Counted from the first letter of the stretch, positions 1-8,664 are shown. The stretch: 64,000 nt of DNA from Pontibacter amylolyticus (GCF_014638845.1 NZ_BMFP01000001.1:1-64000), one strand, 5' to 3'. Numbers and translations: made by a program. Notes: a model not told the origin generated them from the sequence alone.

Positions 1-70
1 TCTTGCTCGTCTCTTGCATATAAGTCAACTTTTGTGTCAACTCATTTCAGGACGGTACACTATTCTCATT

Positions 71-102
71 AAAAAAGCCCTGCATTACTGCAGGGCTTTT
101 TT
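71..102. terminator. Bidirectional intrinsic terminator
   Basis: A perfect 14-bp stem (71-84 with 89-102) carries AAGCCCTGCA and its complement around a TTAC loop. It is flanked by A-runs on one side and T-runs on the other, so it can end transcription from either direction. It lies just after the aminopeptidase gene, which ends at 118 on the minus strand. Confidence 0.85.
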
Positions 103-117
103 CTTTGTCGGCTATAC

Positions 118-2016
118 CTATTTCAGCATGGCATCCAGTGTGTTGGTGGATACGGCATGGTAATTCGGCTTGGCTCTGATGTAGATTTCCTGTGCCTTTT
201 TCTTGCCTTCGGGCGTTGCAGCAAGTGCTTTGTAGATCGGTACCAGGAATTTGCGTCGTCCTACATTGGTCAGGAAGTTGTCGAGTGCCTTGTCAGCTGC
301 CGTGTAGTTGTTGCGGATGGTGTGGATGAACCAGGCTGCCAGTACCTCGGAGTTACCCGAATTGGTGAAGCCAAAGGCTTTGTCCAGGTCAGTTATCTGC
401 TGCTGGCTCATCTGCTCAGGCAGCATGCGGATGAAGTGCAGCCATTCGTGGCTCGACCAGTCTTTGGTCTGCAGCTGACTGGCCGGTTTACCACCCTGCC
501 AGGCCTTGAATGATTCCTCTACCTGTGCGAATCGCTTGGAGATCGGCTTCAAATGATCTTCCGGAAGCCCAGGCGTATACACCCAGCCTTCGATGTTGAT
601 CTGCTCGGCTACTTTCGCATCGCCCTGTATCAGTTCTTTGCGCAGGAAATCCAGGAAGAGGTCGGTGTTCGTACTCTGGAAAGCGAATGTTTGGAAGTAT
701 TTGTTCAAGAACTGGTCGAAGCGCTCACGGCCCACAACACGCTCCATGTTCTGTAAGAAAAAGTTTCCCTTCTCGTAAGCAATATCCGTCAGACCTTCGT
801 CCGGATCGCGGCCTTCCAGATCCAGCTTGAGGCGGGTATCATCACTGTTCGGGCCCAGTTCTTCCAGGGTATTTTGCAGATCCTGGTAGCCCAGCACATT
901 CAGCATGTCGGCATAGTCCTTCCCGTAGATCTCCTCCATGATGCGGCGCTCGAAGTATACGGTAAAGCCTTCGTTCAACCAGAAGTCGTCCCAGGTGCCG
1001 TTGGTCACCAGGTTGCCGCTCCAGCTGTGCGCCAGCTCATGCGCGATCAGGCTCGTGAGGGAGCGGTCTTTGGCCAGCACAGTAGGCGTTACAAAAGTGA
1101 GGCGTGGGTTTTCCATACCTCCGAAGGGGAAGGAAGGAGGGAGCACCAGCAAATCGTAACGGTCCCAGCGGTACTTGCCATATAGTTTTTCGGCAGCCAC
1201 CAGCATCTTGTCCATTTCGGCAAACTCGTAAACGGCGGCATCAATCGTAGCAGGCTCGGCATAAATACCCGTCTGCTGCCCGATCGGCTTGAACACCATA
1301 TCACCCACCGAGAGGGCCATCAGGTAAGAAGGTATAGCCTGGCGCATTTCGAAAGTATAGCTACCCGTGTTGTTTTTCTGCTGTGGGTTTTCGGCGCTCA
1401 TCACCGCCATCAGCTCATTTGGCACCTGTACTTTGGCGCTGTAGGTAATGCGTATACCTGGGCTGTCCTGTATCGGAATCCAGGTGCGGGCCAGGATCGC
1501 CTGCGACTGCGTGAACAGGAAGGGGTACTTCTTACCGGCCGTCTGCTGCGGATTGAGCCACTGCAGCGCATCCGCGTTAGCGGTGGTACGGTACTGGATG
1601 GTCACGTAATCCGTTTCAGGCTGTATCGCAATAATCAGCGGCCGACCCAGAAATTCTTTTTCATCGCCTAGTCTGAACGTGGTAGGGGTCTGCTCTTTGC
1701 CCAGGTATACCTGCTCAATTTCCAGGCCGCGTGTATCGAAAATAATTTCGTTGCCTTTCGCCACGTTCTCGATCTGGTAAGAGGCTTTTCCGGAGATCAC
1801 CTTTTCATCAAAGTTCACGGCAATGTCCAGGTCCAGGTGGCGGGCCACGGCCTCGGCAGGCCTGGCGAAGCTGTGTACGTCGGCAGGTGCCTGTGCCATG
1901 CCTAGCTGTTCTGCTGTCATAGTTTCATCGTTAGTAGTGGTTTGGGTAGAGCAGGCGCCTAACTGCAGACTACCGGCCAAACCCAGTCCGAGTAAAAATT
2001 TACGGTATGGAGTCAT
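118..2016 (-). CDS. M1 family zinc aminopeptidase, LTA4 hydrolase/aminopeptidase B-like lipoprotein
   Basis: Predicted zinc metallopeptidase removing N-terminal residues from peptides in the periplasm or at the envelope. The 632-aa product has a lipoprotein signal (LQLGAC near residue 22), the exopeptidase motif GGMENP, and the zinc site HELAH at residues 326-330 with the third ligand E349, an exact HExxH-x18-E. The block around GGMENP and HSWSGNLV closely follows eukaryotic leukotriene A4 hydrolase, and the C-terminal about 150 residues fit the helical LTA4H C domain. The length matches LTA4H (about 610 aa). The gene has an ATG start and is transcribed away from the L,D-transpeptidase. Its TAG stop overlaps a copy of the AGGTATAG word. 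The peptidase family is certain. Epoxide hydrolase activity cannot be read from the sequence. Confidence 0.93.
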   Translation of the reverse strand: MTPYRKFLLGLGLAGSLQLGACSTQTTTNDETMTAEQLGMAQAPADVHSFARPAEAVARHLDLDIAVNFDEKVISGKASYQIENVAKGNEIIFDTRGLEIEQVYLGKEQTPTTFRLGDEKEFLGRPLIIAIQPETDYVTIQYRTTANADALQWLNPQQTAGKKYPFLFTQSQAILARTWIPIQDSPGIRITYSAKVQVPNELMAVMSAENPQQKNNTGSYTFEMRQAIPSYLMALSVGDMVFKPIGQQTGIYAEPATIDAAVYEFAEMDKMLVAAEKLYGKYRWDRYDLLVLPPSFPFGGMENPRLTFVTPTVLAKDRSLTSLIAHELAHSWSGNLVTNGTWDDFWLNEGFTVYFERRIMEEIYGKDYADMLNVLGYQDLQNTLEELGPNSDDTRLKLDLEGRDPDEGLTDIAYEKGNFFLQNMERVVGRERFDQFLNKYFQTFAFQSTNTDLFLDFLRKELIQGDAKVAEQINIEGWVYTPGLPEDHLKPISKRFAQVEESFKAWQGGKPASQLQTKDWSSHEWLHFIRMLPEQMSQQQITDLDKAFGFTNSGNSEVLAAWFIHTIRNNYTAADKALDNFLTNVGRRKFLVPIYKALAATPEGKKKAQEIYIRAKPNYHAVSTNTLDAMLK

Positions 2017-2347
2017 TGTATACTTTGGTTATGGGGTGGAAAGATACATTTTTTGCCATGAACTGTAAAGTACCGTCGTCTAAATGCATCGGCACGCGCA
2101 TGGGGTGCGTACTATGTTATAGAGGTATTTGTATTAGTTACAGGTGCGAAGCCACTCCAGCTCAAGTTTCGTACCAATGCAGCAGGTATGCTTTGCTGGC
2201 ATATATAGAACATTTTATACCTGTTTAAAGTAAACAAAGCAAAATCGAAGTGAAAAGGCACCAAAGCAGAGAAATAGCACAATTTTAAGCGCATATTTAT
2301 TATTCGCGTCTAACCCGCCTCTCGCCTAAGCCATTAAACCAACAACC
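2017..2347. other. 331-bp divergent intergenic region
   Basis: This gap separates the divergently transcribed aminopeptidase and L,D-transpeptidase genes, so it must carry both promoters. It holds one TATACCT word near 2214. I could not identify a convincing -33/-7 pair, hairpin or small gene. Short open frames here lack any family signature. Confidence 0.5.
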
Positions 2348-4087
2348 ATGAACCCTTTCATCCTACAGAAATTTAAACCAATCGGCCTGGTCGTCTTTTG
2401 CCTGTTCACCCTGGCCTCCTGCAATAAAAGCGGCGATAAAAAAGAAGAAGGCGGCGTAAAAGAAATGCTCGGCCTCAACACCGTGGCCGCCACCGAAACC
2501 GACAGCCTCTACATCAAAGACTACATTGGGCAGCACAAGCAATTTAAAGAACACGAGGACCTGATCTACCAGTTTTACGGCGACCGCGAGTATCGTCTGG
2601 GCTGGTTCAAGGGCTCCGACCTGGTACCGGAGTCAGAGAAACTGCTGACCACCCTCAACAATGCCGCACAGGAAGGCCTGGACCCCAAAGAGTATAAAGT
2701 GGTCGCCATCGACGAGATGATCAGCCAGTACAACGAATTGGGCCGGAAGGACTCCGCCCGTTTGGAATTGCAGCAGCAGATCGATATTGCCCTGACCGCC
2801 ACTTACTTTAACTATGCCTCTGACTTTTACAAGGGCCGCATCGACCCTCGCAATGTAAAACAGGTGCAGTGGGGCGTACGCAACAACAAAATAAAGCTGC
2901 ACAAAGCGCTGCAGACCATTTTAAGGGAGCGAGAGAGCACCTACCCGTACTATGAGTTTGAAGCACTGCACAAAGGCTATACCGACCTGCGCGATGCCCT
3001 GCAGAAGTACCGCGAACTGGAAGAGAAAGGAGGCTGGGCCAAAGTAGAGTTGGGCAACAAAAAGATGCTGGTGAAAGGGGATACTGCCGCTGCGGTCGTT
3101 TCGCTGCGCCAGCGCCTGAACCCAGGCAAACAGATCAACGCCAACGACCCGGCCATGCGCAAGTTTGACGACAAACTGGAAGCGCAGGTAAAAGCTTTCC
3201 AGGAGCTGCACGGCATTGTGCCGGATGGCAAAGTGGGCGGCAACACGCTGCGCACGATGAATGTTCCGGTGGAGGACCGCATCCAGCAGATCATGATGAA
3301 CATGGAGCGCTGGCGCTGGATACCCAAGCGCCTGGTACCCAAGAGTCTGGACCAGAAGTACATCTGGGTGAACATACCCGAGTATAAGCTCTATGTGTAT
3401 GAAGACCCAAGCAACAGCCCCGAGGCAGAGCGCGACTACAAAAAGACCATGGAGATGAACGTGATCGTGGGCAAAACCATGCACTCGACTCCCATTTTTA
3501 GTGACAGAATGGAATATGTGGTGTTGGCCCCTTACTGGAATGTGCCTAATAGCATTGTGGAGAAAGAGATTGCGCCAGGTATACTGCGCGAACCCGGTTA
3601 CCTGGAAAGACAGAACATGGAAGTGGTGACCAAAGAGCGCAACCCGAAGCAGATAGACCCGTCGTCCATCGACTGGTCGTCTGTCACCGAAAAAAACTTC
3701 CCCTATATGGTACGCCAGCGTCCGGGCCCTAAAAACTCGCTCGGCACCATGAAATTCCTGTTTCCGAACGAGCACGCCGTATACCTGCACGACACACCAT
3801 CAGGGTCATTGTTCAGCCAGACCCAGCGCGGTTTCAGCCATGGCTGTGTCAGACTGGAACGTCCCATGGACCTGGCGAAATACGTGCTGAAAGACATGCC
3901 TGAGTGGAATGAAAGCCGCATACAGGAAACCATCAATGGAGGCGAAGAGGAGTGGATCACGTTACCGAAAAAAATTCAGGTATACCTGGTATACTTCACC
4001 AGTTGGGTAGACGAAGATGGAAACGTACACTTCCGCGATGATATCTACGGCCACGATAAGCGGTTGGAGCAGGAGCTTTTCAGCTAA
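2348..4087 (+). CDS. L,D-transpeptidase (YcbB/LdtD type) lipoprotein
   Basis: Predicted periplasmic L,D-transpeptidase making 3-3 cross-links in peptidoglycan. The 579-aa protein starts with a lipoprotein signal (FTLASC around residue 25). A scaffold domain follows, then a peptidoglycan-binding-like repeat near residues 245-310 (LEAQVKAFQELHGIVPDG), then the YkuD catalytic domain. The active site is complete: HDTPS upstream and SHGCVR with catalytic C500. The length matches E. coli YcbB/LdtD (615 aa), which has the same order of domains. The start is the first ATG after the intergenic region and puts the signal peptide at the N terminus. The next gene begins 37 bp downstream on the same strand, so co-transcription is possible. 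Confidence 0.93.
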   Translation: MNPFILQKFKPIGLVVFCLFTLASCNKSGDKKEEGGVKEMLGLNTVAATETDSLYIKDYIGQHKQFKEHEDLIYQFYGDREYRLGWFKGSDLVPESEKLLTTLNNAAQEGLDPKEYKVVAIDEMISQYNELGRKDSARLELQQQIDIALTATYFNYASDFYKGRIDPRNVKQVQWGVRNNKIKLHKALQTILRERESTYPYYEFEALHKGYTDLRDALQKYRELEEKGGWAKVELGNKKMLVKGDTAAAVVSLRQRLNPGKQINANDPAMRKFDDKLEAQVKAFQELHGIVPDGKVGGNTLRTMNVPVEDRIQQIMMNMERWRWIPKRLVPKSLDQKYIWVNIPEYKLYVYEDPSNSPEAERDYKKTMEMNVIVGKTMHSTPIFSDRMEYVVLAPYWNVPNSIVEKEIAPGILREPGYLERQNMEVVTKERNPKQIDPSSIDWSSVTEKNFPYMVRQRPGPKNSLGTMKFLFPNEHAVYLHDTPSGSLFSQTQRGFSHGCVRLERPMDLAKYVLKDMPEWNESRIQETINGGEEEWITLPKKIQVYLVYFTSWVDEDGNVHFRDDIYGHDKRLEQELFS

Positions 4088-4124
4088 TCCAAAGGTATAA
4101 GGATGGAAGTATATCACTTGCGCT

Positions 4125-4658
4125 ATGAAACAGATAGGTATAGTAGGCCTGCTTTCCGGACTCCTGTTATTCGCCTCATGTGGTGGGGAGCAGGATACGG
4201 GTGAAAGGCCGGGAAAAATAACAGACGAGCCCATGACCCCACAGGAAGCGGAGCCGGATACCACGCTTCAACATGTGGCGGAAATAAGTATTCGTGCCAC
4301 CGGTGGTGAGGAACTGGAAAGTATGACATTTGACCAGGATACCATCGAGGTGAAGGCCGGCACGCTCATAAAGCTGACCTTCACAAACGAAGGGAAGGAC
4401 CCGAAGATGATCTACAACATCGTGTTTACAAAAGAGGGCTATTCGGCGCAGGCCGCCCATATGGGAGGAAAGGCGGGTGCATCTGGCAACTACCTGCCTG
4501 ATAGCACCCTGCTACTCGCTGCGTCGCCCCTTGCTTTGCCCGGCCAGTCTGTAACACTGGAGTTTACGGCACCTGACACAAGCGCCGTATTCGAGTTCGT
4601 GAACACCTACCCGAGCGAAACACCTTTGATGAAAGGAAAGCTGATTATCAAGGAATAA
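4125..4658 (+). CDS. Azurin-fold lipoprotein lacking the copper ligands
   Basis: A 177-aa lipoprotein (LLLFASC, Cys19) with a cupredoxin domain from about residue 53. The C-terminal half aligns with bacterial azurin without gaps around the metal site: the azurin GHNWVL block becomes IYNIVF, and azurin CTFPGHSALMKG becomes NTYPSETPLMKG. His46 is therefore replaced by Y97, Cys112 by N160 and His117 by E165; only Met121 is kept (M169). I read these codons directly. The fold is well supported, but type 1 copper binding is not expected, so the protein is probably structural, protein-binding or a binder of another ligand. It lies between an envelope enzyme and the oxidase locus and is followed by a strong terminator. 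Confidence 0.75.
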   Translation: MKQIGIVGLLSGLLLFASCGGEQDTGERPGKITDEPMTPQEAEPDTTLQHVAEISIRATGGEELESMTFDQDTIEVKAGTLIKLTFTNEGKDPKMIYNIVFTKEGYSAQAAHMGGKAGASGNYLPDSTLLLAASPLALPGQSVTLEFTAPDTSAVFEFVNTYPSETPLMKGKLIIKE

Positions 4659-4680
4659 ACCCTGATTTTAGATATCATTC

Positions 4681-4717
4681 AAGAAAGCCCCTGCATGTTT
4701 GCAGGGGCTTTCTTTTT
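4681..4717 (+). terminator. Intrinsic terminator after the azurin-like gene
   Basis: A 15-bp perfect stem (4681-4695 with 4700-4714, core AAAGCCCCTGCA) with a TGTT loop is followed by T-rich sequence. It ends the ldt/azurin-like transcript and isolates it from the regulator gene at 4828. Confidence 0.88.
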
Positions 4718-4802
4718 GATTTTTAATCACTTAACAGGTATAGCCCGAGAACGAATTGCAAAAAAACCATGTTAGAAAGCTGACGATATTAGAGGGAATG
4801 CA

Positions 4803-4810
4803 TACTTTTG
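4803..4810 (+). promoter_or_regulatory. Putative -7 element of the FNR-like regulator gene
   Basis: TACTTTTG matches the Bacteroidota consensus TAnnTTTG exactly and lies 17 bp before the ATG of the regulator. It predicts a very short leader. I found no clear TTTG at the -33 position. Confidence 0.55.
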
Positions 4811-4827
4811 CAATATCCTGAAAGCTT

Positions 4828-5532
4828 ATGAAATTCACCAACCCCGACTGTCTGAACTGTTCTAGCCGAGCGCACTCCCTGCTAAGCTGCTGCAGAGCAT
4901 CTGAGCTGGCGCACCTTTCTGAAACAAAATCGTGTTTCACCTACAAGAAAGGGCAACTGATCTTTCATGAGGGAGGCAAGCCATCAGGCCTTTATTGCAT
5001 CAACACCGGCAAGATCAAAATTGCCAAGCTTGGCAGCGACGGCAAAGAGCAGATTGTGCGCCTGGCCAAACCCGGCGACCTGATCGGCTACCGCGCCCTG
5101 ATGGCCGACACCAATTATTCCGCCTCAGCCGTAGCACTCGAGGATGCCGTGATCTGCTTTATACCCCGATCCCAGTTCCTGGAACTGATCAGTCAGAACG
5201 TGGAGTTTGCGGGTGGCCTGATGAAACTCATCTCCAACGCACTGGGGGAAGCGGAAGAACGCATGGTGCAGATGGCCTACAAGCCGGTGCGCGAGCGCTT
5301 GGCCGAGGCGCTCCTGCTGCTCCAGAAAACCTACCAGGAGCGCGAAGAAGGAGATAAATTTACCATTTCGATTTCCCGCGAAGACCTGGCCTCTATTGTC
5401 GGTACTGCCAAGGAAACCACCATCCGCCTGCTTTCCGAGTTTAAGGACGAGGGATTGATCACCGCCAAGGGCAGTTCCATTACCATTCTGGATCACGAGC
5501 GGCTGTACAAAATCAGCCACATGTACGACTAA
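4828..5532 (+). CDS. Crp/Fnr-family regulator, FNR-like, probable redox sensor of the cbb3 locus
   Basis: A 234-aa transcription factor with a cyclic-nucleotide-binding-like beta barrel (about residues 35-145), a dimer helix and a C-terminal winged helix. The N terminus is cysteine-rich (C8, C11, C21, C22, C36) in a CxxC-x9-CC pattern, reminiscent of the iron-sulfur ligands of FNR although the spacing differs. The recognition helix KETTIRLLSEF keeps the E and R (E196, R200) that read TGA half-sites in Crp and FNR; the FNR serine between them is isoleucine. It sits directly upstream of ccoI, and three promoters in the locus carry paired TGAY-N4-RTCA sites. Its role as their activator, and oxygen or redox sensing, are inference. 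Family assignment is firm. Confidence 0.88.
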   Translation: MKFTNPDCLNCSSRAHSLLSCCRASELAHLSETKSCFTYKKGQLIFHEGGKPSGLYCINTGKIKIAKLGSDGKEQIVRLAKPGDLIGYRALMADTNYSASAVALEDAVICFIPRSQFLELISQNVEFAGGLMKLISNALGEAEERMVQMAYKPVRERLAEALLLLQKTYQEREEGDKFTISISREDLASIVGTAKETTIRLLSEFKDEGLITAKGSSITILDHERLYKISHMYD

Positions 5533-5563
5533 ACGCGCGCTGGCGCAAGGTATAGGGTAGGGG

Positions 5564-5602
5564 CAATAAAAAACGGCAGCCGTATGACGCCTGCCGTTAT
5601 TG
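5564..5602 (+). terminator. Possible terminator after the FNR-like gene
   Basis: ACGGCAG (5573-5579) pairs with CTGCCGT (5591-5597), and flanking CAATA/TATTG sequence can extend the stem with a bulge. The T-run is short, so termination is uncertain. Confidence 0.4.
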
Positions 5603-5757
5603 TAGCTCAGTCTCTCCTCTAAGCTAAAAATCACCTTATACTAAACACTAAACTTTAATCACAAAACATTATCTTGAAAGGCTTGCAGCTCTCCTGCATC
5701 TGCCTTTTTTGTCATTCTTGATGTTACAAATGTCGGGCATCCTGCCGGACTATGCAC

Positions 5758-5822
5758 TGAGGTATGTCAGTTCAGAAAATGACATACATCATCTTTTAGG
5801 CTTAACCATCCAATTACCTTTG
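5758..5822 (+). promoter_or_regulatory. ccoI promoter with tandem FNR-class sites
   Basis: The proximal site at 5779-5792 reads ATGAC-N4-ATCAT, centre 5785.5. A weaker site at 5758-5769 (TGAG-N4-GTCA) is centred at 5763.5, exactly 22 bp upstream. TACCTTTG at 5815-5822 is a perfect TAnnTTTG -7 element. The proximal centre to the first T of TTTG is 33.5 bp, which puts the activator near -41.5, the class II position. The ccoNO and ccoG promoters show the same geometry. Confidence 0.7.
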
Positions 5823-5850
5823 TCTCAGACATTAATAAAGGATAATTGTG

Positions 5851-8259
5851 ATGGAAGCCGCACTCCAAACCAATATTCAGAACTGCTACCACTGCGGGGA
5901 TTCCTGCGGTGACGAACCCATTGTGGCGCACGAAAAAGCCTTTTGCTGCGACGGGTGCAAAGCCGTTTATGAACTTCTCGAAGAAAACAATCTCTGTACG
6001 TACTATAACCTGGAGGAAAGTCCGGGCCTGACTGGCAAAAAGCCTGTCTCAGAGGCGCGTTTCGCTTATCTGGACGATCCGGGCGTAGAGGCCCAGCTGA
6101 TCAATTTCCGCAGTGATAAGATCTGCAAACTTACCTTCTACATTCCGCAGATGCACTGCAGCTCATGTATCTGGCTGCTGGAGAACCTCTTTAAGCTGAA
6201 CCCAGGAATAGCCGAAACAACGGTGAACTTCATGCGCAAGGAAGTGGCCCTCACGTACCTCCACGAAAAGACCTCGTTGCGTGAAGTGGTGGAACTGCTC
6301 ACCCGCATCGGGTATGAGCCCGCCATTACACTGGCCGACACAGACGGAAAGAAAACGACCAAGAAAAGCCGCACCATCATTTACAAGTTGGGTATAGCCG
6401 GTTTTGCTTTTGGTAACGTCATGCTGCTGGCTTTCCCGGATTACCTGGACTTTACCAAGGAGCTTCAAAATAACTTTGGCTCTTTCTTCGGGTACCTGAG
6501 CATCCTGCTGTCTATACCTGTGTTCTTCTACAGTGCCCGTGGTTTCTTCACATCGGCCTGGGAAGGCATCAAGCAGCGGATGGTCAACATCGACCTGCCG
6601 ATTTCTACCGGTCTGCTCGCGCTCTTTTTTGTTTCCCTCTTCGACATCTTCACCGGCCGCGGACCTGGCTACCTCGACTCGTTCACGGGCCTGGTGTTTT
6701 TCATGCTGATCGGCAAGTACTTCCAGCAGCGCACCTACGACACGCTGTCCTTCGACCGTGACTATACCTCGTATTTCCCGGTGTCGATCACGGTGCTGAA
6801 AGAGAACGGCGAGGAAAGCTCCACAGCTGTACGAAACCTTCAGGTAGGAGATCGTATCCGTATTCGTAACCAGGAACTTATACCTGCCGACGCCATCCTG
6901 CTGCGCGGCCGTGCCATGATCGACTACAGTTTCGTATCCGGTGAGTCGGAGCCGGTGGAGAAGGTGGTAGGCGAAGTGATTTATGCCGGTGGTCGCCAGG
7001 TGGGTGAGAGTATTGAGATGGAAGTTGTGAAGGAGGTGTCGCAGGGTTACCTGACGCAACTTTGGAACGACACCGTCTTCTCTAAGAATGAAGCGCAGTA
7101 CCTGCATACCTATTCTAATATAGCTGGCAAGTGGTTTATCATCGTCACCCTGCTGGTGGCCGCCGGAGCGCTCATCTACTGGGTGCCGCGCGACATGGAC
7201 ATCGCCATGAAGGCCTTCACCTCTGTGCTCATCATCGCCTGTCCCTGCGCCCTGTCACTGGCAACGCCTTTTGTGCACGGCCATACCATGCGGGTGTTCG
7301 GGCGCAACAAGTTCTACCTCAAAAATACCGGCGTAGTAGAGCGTCTGGCCAAGATTGATACCGTGGTGTTCGACAAGACCGGTACGCTCACAGAGCCCAG
7401 CGAAGCGGAGGTAACTTACACAGGCAAAGCCCTTTCAACGGATCAGTCACAAGCGATACTTTCAGTGCTGCGTCACTCTACGCACCCGCTCAGCCAACGA
7501 ATCAGCGAGACCATGAAAGGCAGTACGGCTCCTGTTACGGGCTTTCAGGAATACACCGGCAAGGGGCTGGCAGGCGAAGTGAACGGCATGCTGGTACGTG
7601 TAGGCTCGGCGGCATACCTGGGTGTTCCCGTCGATAAGCAAAAAGACACGCTTAAGACTTCCGTGTATGTCTCCATAGACGGGGTGGTGCTGGGTTACTA
7701 TACCTTCTTTAACGTGTACCGCGACGGACTGAAAAAAGTACTGGGTGACTTGAAAGACAAGAAGATCGCGGTGCTCTCCGGCGACAACGACCACGAGTCG
7801 GCACGACTGCGGGAACTGCTTGGCACTGAGGCAGAGTTGAACTTCAACCAGTCGCCGGTTCAGAAGCTGGAGTACATTCAGAAGCTGAAAGAGCAAGGCC
7901 AACACAAGGTACTGATGGTGGGAGACGGACTGAACGACGCCGGCGCCCTGAAGCAGAGCGATGCCGGTATAGCCCTGAGCAACAGCGTCACCAACTTCTC
8001 ACCGTCCTGCGACGCCATCCTGGATGCTGAGTCGTTCGACAAACTGAGCACTTTCCTGAACTTCTCCAGGAAGACCATGAAGCTGATCCTGCTGACCTTC
8101 GCGGTGTCGCTGGTCTACAACGTGGTCGGACTGACGGTGGCCGTGATGGGACTGTTCACGCCGATCGTATCCGCCATCCTGATGCCGATCAGCACGCTCA
8201 GCGTGATGACCTTTGCCACACTCTCCGTAAAATACGCCGCCAAAAAAGCGGGACTGTAA
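5851..8259 (+). CDS. ccoI: Copper-transporting P1B ATPase CcoI/FixI
   Basis: Membrane ATPase supplying copper for assembly of the cbb3 oxidase. The protein (802 aa) begins with a cysteine-rich metal-binding domain (CYHCGDSC, then FCCDGC), followed by an HMA domain whose motif MHCSSC starts at residue 101. The transmembrane metal site is CPC (C464, P465, C466), the phosphorylated aspartate is D508 in DKTGT, and the hinge motif GDGLND is near residue 690. The N-terminal cysteine domain and the genomic position next to ccoS and ccoN distinguish it from CopA exporters. A GTG at 5848 is also in frame, but AAGGA at 5838-5842 is spaced 8 bp from ATG 5851. Transcription is predicted from the promoter at 5758-5822. 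Confidence 0.94.
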   Translation: MEAALQTNIQNCYHCGDSCGDEPIVAHEKAFCCDGCKAVYELLEENNLCTYYNLEESPGLTGKKPVSEARFAYLDDPGVEAQLINFRSDKICKLTFYIPQMHCSSCIWLLENLFKLNPGIAETTVNFMRKEVALTYLHEKTSLREVVELLTRIGYEPAITLADTDGKKTTKKSRTIIYKLGIAGFAFGNVMLLAFPDYLDFTKELQNNFGSFFGYLSILLSIPVFFYSARGFFTSAWEGIKQRMVNIDLPISTGLLALFFVSLFDIFTGRGPGYLDSFTGLVFFMLIGKYFQQRTYDTLSFDRDYTSYFPVSITVLKENGEESSTAVRNLQVGDRIRIRNQELIPADAILLRGRAMIDYSFVSGESEPVEKVVGEVIYAGGRQVGESIEMEVVKEVSQGYLTQLWNDTVFSKNEAQYLHTYSNIAGKWFIIVTLLVAAGALIYWVPRDMDIAMKAFTSVLIIACPCALSLATPFVHGHTMRVFGRNKFYLKNTGVVERLAKIDTVVFDKTGTLTEPSEAEVTYTGKALSTDQSQAILSVLRHSTHPLSQRISETMKGSTAPVTGFQEYTGKGLAGEVNGMLVRVGSAAYLGVPVDKQKDTLKTSVYVSIDGVVLGYYTFFNVYRDGLKKVLGDLKDKKIAVLSGDNDHESARLRELLGTEAELNFNQSPVQKLEYIQKLKEQGQHKVLMVGDGLNDAGALKQSDAGIALSNSVTNFSPSCDAILDAESFDKLSTFLNFSRKTMKLILLTFAVSLVYNVVGLTVAVMGLFTPIVSAILMPISTLSVMTFATLSVKYAAKKAGL

Positions 8260-8265
8260 TAATTT

Positions 8266-8367
8266 GTGAATGAGTGATGGAGTGAATGAGTGATTGTTAA
8301 ATTGTTAACACAAATTGAATTCATTTAATCAGAACTCAATCACTCATTCACTCCATCACCAATTCAC
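8266..8367. repeat. Long imperfect inverted repeat between ccoI and ccoS
   Basis: Arms 8274-8296 and 8337-8359 are perfect 23-bp complements. With two mismatches the pairing extends to 8266-8296 and 8337-8367. The 40-nt loop is AT-rich. Each arm is internally repetitive, with GTGAATGAGTGAT-like units occurring twice. It could form a stable hairpin between ccoI and ccoS. I see no poly-T tail, so it is not an ordinary terminator. Confidence 0.85.
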
Positions 8368-8399
8368 TCAATCACTCAACCACTAACTCAAAATCCGCC

Positions 8400-8585
8400 A
8401 TGTATATCATATTCATTCTTATTGCCATCAGTATACTTGTAGCAGCCGCCTTTCTGGGCGCTTTCCTGTGGGCCGTTCGGTCCGGGCAGTACGACGATGA
8501 CTATACGCCAGCCGTCCGCATGCTTTTCGAGAACGAGGTGGGCGGAGGGCCTAAAACCGATAAGGCAGGCCAGAAACAGCAGTAA
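8400..8585 (+). CDS. ccoS: cbb3 oxidase maturation protein CcoS
   Basis: A 61-aa single-pass membrane protein needed for cofactor insertion into cbb3 oxidase. It has one N-terminal transmembrane helix (FILIAISILVAAAFLGAFLW) followed by the CcoS family signature of a short acidic segment, SGQYDD, and the R-x-L-F end (RMLFEN). The size is typical of the family (45-70 aa). It lies between ccoI and ccoNO, the usual position. The start is the ATG immediately after the inverted repeat region. Confidence 0.92.
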   Translation: MYIIFILIAISILVAAAFLGAFLWAVRSGQYDDDYTPAVRMLFENEVGGGPKTDKAGQKQQ

Positions 8586-8593
8586 GCCACACT

Positions 8594-8664
8594 GATTACT
8601 GATGACAATCACCTGGAAGAATGACATTAGTCATCTTTTCGGAGAGGCCGATTTCTCAATTTTG
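8594..8664 (+). promoter_or_regulatory. ccoNO promoter with tandem FNR-class sites
   Basis: Two palindromes lie 22 bp apart: TGAT-N4-ATCA at 8600-8611 (centre 8605.5) and ATGAC-N4-GTCAT at 8621-8634 (centre 8627.5). The -7 element CAATTTTG is at 8657-8664, with TTTG starting 33.5 bp after the proximal centre. Positions 8594-8639 are identical to 12457-12502 except for one base. Confidence 0.75.

Noticed and set aside
2921..3790. Long open frame of 289 codons antisense to the L,D-transpeptidase gene
   Set aside because: It is a shadow of codon bias in a gene with intact catalytic motifs; the antisense protein is rich in His and Phe with no domain.
4125..4658. Functional azurin or other blue-copper protein
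   Set aside because: Three of four ligands are replaced, read directly from codons, so copper electron transfer is not supported.
8266..8367. Reading the ccoI-ccoS palindrome as an intrinsic terminator
   Set aside because: The arms are over 30 bp, the loop is 40 nt, and there is no T-run, unlike the clear terminators elsewhere in the window.
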